From assembly GCF_003856835.1 (NCBI RefSeq), contig NZ_CP034145.1:1736001-1800000 (forward strand): DNA of 64,000 bases, read 5' to 3'. This DNA comes from Haloplanus aerogenes. GTDB taxonomy: Archaea > Halobacteriota > Halobacteria > Halobacteriales > Haloferacaceae. Positions 59,607-64,000 of this stretch are shown piece by piece. The position numbers and the translations under genes are program-made. How positions within the stretch are numbered: position 1 is the stretch's first letter; each line of letters starts with the position of its first letter. The notes beneath the pieces were generated by a model. That model was not told the DNA's origin, did not search any database, and saw nothing but the letters and a program-made list of their open reading frames with translations.

Positions 59607-60998
59607 ATGACCGATCTGCCACGGAGCGACCCGCTCGCGGCCGTCTCGCCGCTCGATGGGCGCTACGCGCGGTACACCGAACCGCTGGTTCCCTACGCCA
59701 GCGAGTCGGCGCTCATGCGGGCTCGCGTCCGCGTCGAAGTCGAATATCTGCTCGCGCTCGCCGACCTCGACGCGACACCGGTCGCCGTCGATGCCGACGA
59801 ACGCGAGTCGCTGCGCGCCTGCTACGAGGAGTTCGACGCCGAGGACGCCCGCCTGATCAAGCGCCTCGAAACCGAAGGTACCGACGGGTACGCCGCGACC
59901 AACCACGACGTGAAGGCGGTGGAGTACTTCCTGCGGACGCGGACGCGGGAGTCGCTCCACCCGTGGATTCACTTCGGCCTCACCAGCGAGGACGTGAACA
60001 ACCTCGCGCACCGGTTGCTGCTCAAACCCGCCGTCGAGGAAGTGCTTCTTCCCGCGCTCGCGGACGTGCGCGACGAACTGGGGACGCTGGCTCACGACTA
60101 CCGGGATACGCCGATGCTCGCCCGGACGCACGGGCAACCGGCGACGCCGACGACGTTCGGCAAGGAGATGGCCGTCGTCGCCGCCCGCCTCGGCCGGACG
60201 ATGGGCCGGGTTCGGGAGGCGGCAACCGGACTCTCGGGCAAACTCGCCGGCGCCTCGGGCACCTACGCCGCTCACGACGCCGCCTACCCCGACGTGGACT
60301 GGCCGGCCTTTTCCCGCGAGTTCGTCACCGGTCTCGGCCTCGATCACACGCCGCTGGCGACACAGGTCAATCCCTGTGACGATCTGGCCGCCCTGTTCGA
60401 CGCCCTCCGCGGCGTCAACAACGTCCTCCTCGATCTCGACCGGGACGCGTGGCTCTACGTCTCGGACCGCTACCTCGGTCAGCGAGCGGTGGAAGGGGAG
60501 ACGGGGTCGTCGACGATGCCCCACAAGGTGAACCCCATCGACTTCGAGAACAGCGAGGGGAACCTCTCGAAGGCCAACTCGGATCTGACCTTCCTCGCGG
60601 ACTACGTCACCACCTCCCGCCTCCAGCGTGACCTCTCGGACTCGACGGTCAAGCGGAACATGGGCGCGGCGCTCGGTCACTGCCTCATCGCCTACCGCAA
60701 AACTGAGGCGGGGCTGGGGAAGGTCGTCCCGAACGAGCAGGTGATGCGCGAGGAGCTCGACGGGACGCCGGAGGTGATCGGCGAGGCGGTCCAGACCATC
60801 CTGCGCCGCGAGGGCGACACCGAAGCCTACGAGCGTGTGAAGGAACTCACGCGGGGCCAGCGGGTGACCATCGAGGACTTCCGCGACCTGTTCGACGACC
60901 TCGACGTGGACGAGTCGGTGCGCGAGGAACTGCGGGCACTGACGCCGGCGGGCTACACGGGCCGGGCGGCGGAGTTGGCGGCGACGCCGGACGAATAG
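59607..60998 (+). CDS. purB: Adenylosuccinate lyase
   Basis: 463 residues. Cleaves SAICAR and adenylosuccinate, releasing fumarate, in purine synthesis. LDGRYARYTEPLVPYASE near 16-33, TSED at 126-129, THGQP at 174-178 and the signature SSTMPHKVNP at 301-310. Same superfamily as the ASL paralogue at 12429 but clearly a PurB. The ATG at 59607 fits the family length; the open frame reaches further upstream. Confidence 0.96.
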   Translation: MTDLPRSDPLAAVSPLDGRYARYTEPLVPYASESALMRARVRVEVEYLLALADLDATPVAVDADERESLRACYEEFDAEDARLIKRLETEGTDGYAATNHDVKAVEYFLRTRTRESLHPWIHFGLTSEDVNNLAHRLLLKPAVEEVLLPALADVRDELGTLAHDYRDTPMLARTHGQPATPTTFGKEMAVVAARLGRTMGRVREAATGLSGKLAGASGTYAAHDAAYPDVDWPAFSREFVTGLGLDHTPLATQVNPCDDLAALFDALRGVNNVLLDLDRDAWLYVSDRYLGQRAVEGETGSSTMPHKVNPIDFENSEGNLSKANSDLTFLADYVTTSRLQRDLSDSTVKRNMGAALGHCLIAYRKTEAGLGKVVPNEQVMREELDGTPEVIGEAVQTILRREGDTEAYERVKELTRGQRVTIEDFRDLFDDLDVDESVREELRALTPAGYTGRAAELAATPDE

Positions 60999-61021
60999 GG
61001 CGTCGCGCGGTGCGCAACCCC

Positions 61022-61027
61022 TTTTAG
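61022..61027 (+). promoter_or_regulatory. TATA-like box of the glutaredoxin gene
   Basis: TTTTAG within CCCCTTTTAGTCG is centred about 26 nt before the ATG at 61050, a leaderless spacing. Confidence 0.5.
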
Positions 61028-61049
61028 TCGTGGTGTCGTACGTGTCGGC

Positions 61050-61394
61050 ATGACGTTCCAACCCGGGAGCGACCTCGACGCGGACGCCGTGCAGGAACGT
61101 GTCGACACCGCAATCGAGGAGAACGACGTGGTGCTGTTCATGAAGGGCAACCGCCTCATGCCCCAGTGTGGCTACTCCCAGCGGGCGCTCGAACTGATCG
61201 ACCAGTACGTCGACGACTTCGAGACGGTCGACGTGCTGCCGGCGCTGCCGGAGTTCCGCGAAGCGCTCGAATCCCACAGTGGGTGGGAGACGACGCCCCA
61301 GACGTACGTCCAGGGCGAGTTCGTCGGCGGGAGCGACGTCCTCGCGGAACTCGACGAACGGGGCGAGCTCGAGGCGACACTCGCCGGCGAGTAA
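61050..61394 (+). CDS. Monothiol glutaredoxin
   Basis: 114 residues. Thioredoxin fold with FMKGNRLMPQCGYSQ at about 30-44: the redox site is C40-G-Y-S, a single-cysteine CGFS-type motif, and WETTPQTYVQGEFVGGSDVL forms the cis-proline and glutathione-binding side. CGFS proteins carry or transfer 2Fe-2S clusters more than they reduce disulfides. Haloarchaea largely use gamma-glutamylcysteine instead of glutathione, so its thiol partner may differ. It lies just after purB. Confidence 0.93.
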   Translation: MTFQPGSDLDADAVQERVDTAIEENDVVLFMKGNRLMPQCGYSQRALELIDQYVDDFETVDVLPALPEFREALESHSGWETTPQTYVQGEFVGGSDVLAELDERGELEATLAGE

Positions 61395-61498
61395 CCGGAC
61401 GTGTTGCCCCGTCAATGAGAACAGCAGGTCATATAAACATACGCCCCCTATACACGAGTAGACGGGCGTAGCGGTGCCACCTTCGCCGAGAACAAACT

Positions 61499-62059
61499 AT
61501 GTCAGGCCGCGTATATCGACTCCACTCGACGCTCGAACTGCCACTCGAAGACGTGCAGGACTATTTCGAGGGGGATCCCGACCTTCCTCCCGAAATCGCC
61601 GACGTAACCCTCACACGACGCAACAACACACTCATCCTCAAGGCCGTCTCGGAAGACGAAGACCTGAGCAAGTACACGCCGACCGCACAGCTCAAAGCCA
61701 GCGTCACCGAGACGCGGGTGTACGAGGAGGAGCCGCCACGGGCCGGTGGGCCGTGGCAAGAAGAGGAAGAGGAGATTCCCTCGGAACTCGTCGAGTTCGC
61801 CTGCTTCAAAGGTGACCGCGAGACGGTGCTCCAGAACACCGCGCTCCAGTACCCCATGTTCCTCGTTCTCCGGGATATCGCCCGGATGGCCGAGAAGGGA
61901 ACGCTCACCGCCATCGTGGAGGAGGACGACGAACTCAAGGCGACCCGGATCGTCGAGGGCGAGGATCGCCCGGCGTCGGTCGAAGTCGTCGAGAACCCCA
62001 GCCAGTCACAGGCCGAGAAAAACGGCGTCAACTGGCGGGACAACCAGTTCATCTCGTAG
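61499..62059 (+). CDS. Conserved haloarchaeal protein of unknown function
   Basis: 186 residues, very acidic. A beta-rich N-terminus (RVYRLHSTLELPLEDVQDYFEGDPDLPPEI...LTRRNNTLILKAV) precedes a helical segment with SELVEFACFKGDRETVLQNTALQYPMFLVLRDIARMAEKGTL and a tail ending NGVNWRDNQFIS. Only one cysteine. I know it as a common haloarchaeal single-gene family but not its function. TATA-like CATATAAAC and CCTATACACG lie 50-70 nt upstream, giving a short leader. Confidence 0.75.
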   Translation: MSGRVYRLHSTLELPLEDVQDYFEGDPDLPPEIADVTLTRRNNTLILKAVSEDEDLSKYTPTAQLKASVTETRVYEEEPPRAGGPWQEEEEEIPSELVEFACFKGDRETVLQNTALQYPMFLVLRDIARMAEKGTLTAIVEEDDELKATRIVEGEDRPASVEVVENPSQSQAEKNGVNWRDNQFIS

Positions 62060-62180
62060 CGTAGGCCTCCGGGGAGGGATCTGCCGCCGAAGGGCACGGA
62101 ACTCTCTTCCGTAGTGCAGGCTGGCGGTTTCGAGTCGCTGTGGATACGGTGTCCGGTCGACAGTCGCTCCATCGTGGCAA

Positions 62181-62208
62181 TATTTATCATTATTTACCGT
62201 GTAGGTAA
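62181..62208 (+). promoter_or_regulatory. AT-rich promoter with overlapping inverted repeat
   Basis: TATTTATCAT at 62181-62190 and a second TATTTACC at 62191-62198 provide TATA candidates. TTACC at 62194-62198 is mirrored by GGTAA at 62204-62208 with five nt between, overlapping the core promoter, which suits a repressor site for the FAD oxidoreductase gene. Confidence 0.45.
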
Positions 62209-62275
62209 GCTAGCGCTCTCCGTGGGGGAGAGGGGGGTGTGAGAGGTGTCGACAGAGCGCCAGAGAGGGGAGACT

Positions 62276-63670
62276 ATGTCAACACCAGCAACGGAAGTCG
62301 ATCAGACTTCCATCGACGACTTTCGGGAAGCGGTACGGGGGGCGCTGATCCAACCCGGTGATCCTCTGTACGACGACGCGCGCGCGATCAACAACGGGAT
62401 GATCGACAAGCGGCCCGGGCTGATCGCCGAATGTACTAACGTCGCGGACGTGATCGCGGCCGTCGACTTCGGCCGCGAACACGACCTCGATATAGCCATC
62501 CGCGGCGGCGGTCACAACGGTGCTGGGCTGGCCCTCGTGGACGACGGGCTGGTCATCGACCTGTCGGAGATGAACGGGGTCCGCGTCGATCCCACGGAGC
62601 GGACCGTCCGGGTCGACGGCGGCTGTACGTGGGGTGACGTCGACCACGCCACGCATCCGTTCGGCCTGGCGACGGTCAGTGGCGTCATCTCGACGACCGG
62701 CGTGGGTGGCCTCACGCTCGGCGGCGGTCACGGCTACCTGACCCGCAAGTACGGACTGACAATCGACAATCTGCGAAGTGCAGACGTCGTACTGGCCGAC
62801 GGCAGTTTCGTCCGCGCCAGCGACGACGAACACCCGGATCTGTTCTGGGCGCTCCGTGGTGGCGGCGGCAACTTCGGCGTCGTTACGTCGTTCGAGTTCG
62901 ACCTCCACCCGGTCGACACCGTCGTCGCCGGGCCGATGTTCTGGCCGATCGACGAACTCGAATCGACGATGCGGTGGTACCGCGACTGGCTACCCGAGCA
63001 ACCGGACGACGTCTACGCGTTCTATCTCAAACACCAGGTGCCACCCGCGGAGCCGTTCCCGGCGGAGATTCACGGCGAGATGGTCTGTGGGCTCATGTGG
63101 TGTTATCTCGGGTCGGCCGAGGACGTCGACACGGTGTTGCAGCCGGCACGGGAGATCGCCGAGCCGTTGTTCGAGCACGTCGGTCCCGTGCCGTACCCGG
63201 CGCTACAGAGCATGTTCGACGACCTCTATCCGCCGGGCGATCAGTGGTACTGGAAGGCCGACTTCGTGCACGAAATCACCGACGAAGCCATCGCCGAACA
63301 CGAGCGATTCGCCCACGTGCCGACGGCGAAGTCGGGGATGCATCTCTATCCAATCGATGCGGCTGCCCATCGGGTCGACAGCGGCGAGACGGCGTGGGCG
63401 AATCGGGACGCCACGTGGTCGATGGTCATCGTCGGCGTCGATCCCGACCCGGCCAACGCCGAGAAGATCACCGAGTGGGCTCGCGAGTACTGGGAAGCGC
63501 TCCATCCGCACTCGGAAGAGGGAGCGTACGTCAACTTCATGATGGACGAGGGCGAGGACCGAATCCGCGCCACCTACGGCGACAACTACGAACGGCTCCG
63601 AGCGGTCAAGGCCGAGTACGATCCGACTAACCTCTTCCACGTGAATCAGAACATCCGCCCGGCGACCTGA
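62276..63670 (+). CDS. BBE-type FAD-linked oxidoreductase
   Basis: 464 residues. PCMH-type FAD domain (about 45-215) plus C-terminal berberine-bridge-enzyme segment (YDPTNLFHVNQNIRP). H80 in RGGGH is positioned to bind FAD covalently. The second covalent cysteine of bicovalent relatives, before the GVGGLTLGGG loop, is absent (SGVISTT). Oxidises an alcohol, sugar or secondary metabolite with O2, probably in the cytoplasm as no signal peptide is visible. The ATG at 62276 has an AGAGAGGGG ribosome-binding site; the earlier GTG at 62246 lacks one. Two possible operator-type repeats are upstream. Confidence 0.9.
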   Translation: MSTPATEVDQTSIDDFREAVRGALIQPGDPLYDDARAINNGMIDKRPGLIAECTNVADVIAAVDFGREHDLDIAIRGGGHNGAGLALVDDGLVIDLSEMNGVRVDPTERTVRVDGGCTWGDVDHATHPFGLATVSGVISTTGVGGLTLGGGHGYLTRKYGLTIDNLRSADVVLADGSFVRASDDEHPDLFWALRGGGGNFGVVTSFEFDLHPVDTVVAGPMFWPIDELESTMRWYRDWLPEQPDDVYAFYLKHQVPPAEPFPAEIHGEMVCGLMWCYLGSAEDVDTVLQPAREIAEPLFEHVGPVPYPALQSMFDDLYPPGDQWYWKADFVHEITDEAIAEHERFAHVPTAKSGMHLYPIDAAAHRVDSGETAWANRDATWSMVIVGVDPDPANAEKITEWAREYWEALHPHSEEGAYVNFMMDEGEDRIRATYGDNYERLRAVKAEYDPTNLFHVNQNIRPAT

Positions 63671-64000
63671 CGGCCGAACATCCCCGCTTTTTCGGGGTTC
63701 GACGCGATGTCTCGGTCGAAACCCCACCGACCGCGTCCGTGACGTGTCGGGTATTCCCAATTTACGTGCCCGTCTTGCCCCTATCCGCTGATTCAAGGGC
63801 CGATGACGCGAGGGGAGTCCCGTATCGTCCCCGAATACGCACATGGACCCGCGACCACACATGAGCTGCCGACGCACCCGGATTCCCTCTCGAACGTCGT
63901 CGTACCGCGAGCGCGAGCGACCGAGCCGCCGTCGTCGCCGGAGCGCACGGTAAACTCGTGTCACTCGACACACCCACGCTCGGCGTCCGCCGCTGGTTGA
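63671..64000. other. Intergenic tail without a convincing gene
   Basis: After the oxidoreductase stop comes a stem-loop, then about 300 nt in which short frames on both strands encode basic, unfamiliar peptides. It may hold the promoter of a gene beyond the window; I see no clear TATA box. Confidence 0.4.
63676..63700 (+). terminator. Stem-loop after the FAD oxidoreductase gene
   Basis: CCCCG at 63682-63686 pairs with CGGGG at 63693-63697 around a six-nt T-rich loop; flanking GAAC and GTTC extend the pairing imperfectly. It lies 6 nt after the stop codon at 63670, so it is a probable transcript end. Confidence 0.45.

Noticed and set aside
63762..64000. Short frames at the right edge
   Set aside because: Both strands give basic, low-complexity products; the region may contain an unfinished promoter of a gene outside the window.

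Overview
The window is chromosomal DNA from a haloarchaeon (class Halobacteria). The evidence is a visibly GC-rich sequence, very acidic (Asp/Glu-rich) proteins, Tat-type twin-arginine export signals, archaeal TATA-box promoters about 25-32 nt before many start codons (so many transcripts look leaderless), and family content typical of haloarchaea: ADP-forming acyl-CoA synthetase, NADH-lacking Nuo/Fpo-like complex, PurN-AICAR transformylase fusion, DUF357, DUF2249, geranylgeranyl-reductase-type FAD enzyme. I cannot assign a genus. I saw no rRNA, tRNA, CRISPR array, transposase gene or replication origin.

Layout. 1-398: no gene, several palindromes. 0.4-12.1 kb: a probable organic-acid catabolic locus with two AMP-forming acyl-CoA ligases, two SDR oxidoreductases, an inositol-monophosphatase-family enzyme, a CUT1-type ABC importer (binding protein and two permeases, no ATPase here), a BKACE-type beta-keto acid cleavage enzyme and a 3-hydroxyacyl-CoA-dehydrogenase-fold enzyme. 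12.06-12.43 kb: AT-rich gap with a 92-bp nested inverted repeat. 12.4-13.9 kb: an argininosuccinate-lyase paralogue and a small ribbon-helix-helix-like protein. 14.0-18.5 kb: an accessory cluster around a radical SAM/SPASM enzyme and a 90-residue peptide ending in a CGCGG motif (a candidate radical-SAM-modified RiPP), with a polytopic His-rich membrane protein, a SRPBCC protein, a DUF2249 protein and two unknown proteins. 18.5-24.3 kb: small conserved proteins, a hydrolase, the proline operon proC-proB-proA, OsmC and a TVP38-type membrane protein. 24.5-29.7 kb: cysS, trxB, several conserved haloarchaeal proteins and a ZIP transporter. 29.8-34.1 kb: ADP-forming acyl-CoA synthetase coupled to a P-loop/DRTGG protein, then an M24 peptidase. 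34.2-39.96 kb: membrane and secreted proteins, a CBS-ParB/SerK-like protein and a TrkA-N-DHH phosphoesterase. 40.0-50.45 kb: an eleven-gene respiratory complex I operon (nuoA-B-CD-H-I-J1-J2-K-L-M-N), without nuoEFG. 50.6-53.3 kb: a geranylgeranyl-reductase-like gene with an unknown membrane protein, and a SRPBCC protein. 53.4-61.0 kb: purine genes purE, purK, purN-H fusion and purB, interspersed with a sensor kinase and an MscS channel. 61.0-64.0 kb: glutaredoxin, a conserved haloarchaeal protein, a BBE-type FAD oxidoreductase and a 330-bp tail without a convincing gene.

How the genes work together. The 0.4-12 kb genes plausibly import a hydroxy acid, oxidise it to a beta-keto acid, cleave it with acetyl-CoA to acetoacetate and a new CoA ester, and re-activate the acids with the ligases; the substrate is unknown. 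The Nuo operon encodes the quinone-reducing proton pump, while its electron-input module is not here. The most novel-looking unit is the CGCGG peptide/radical SAM cluster at 15.4-18.5 kb.
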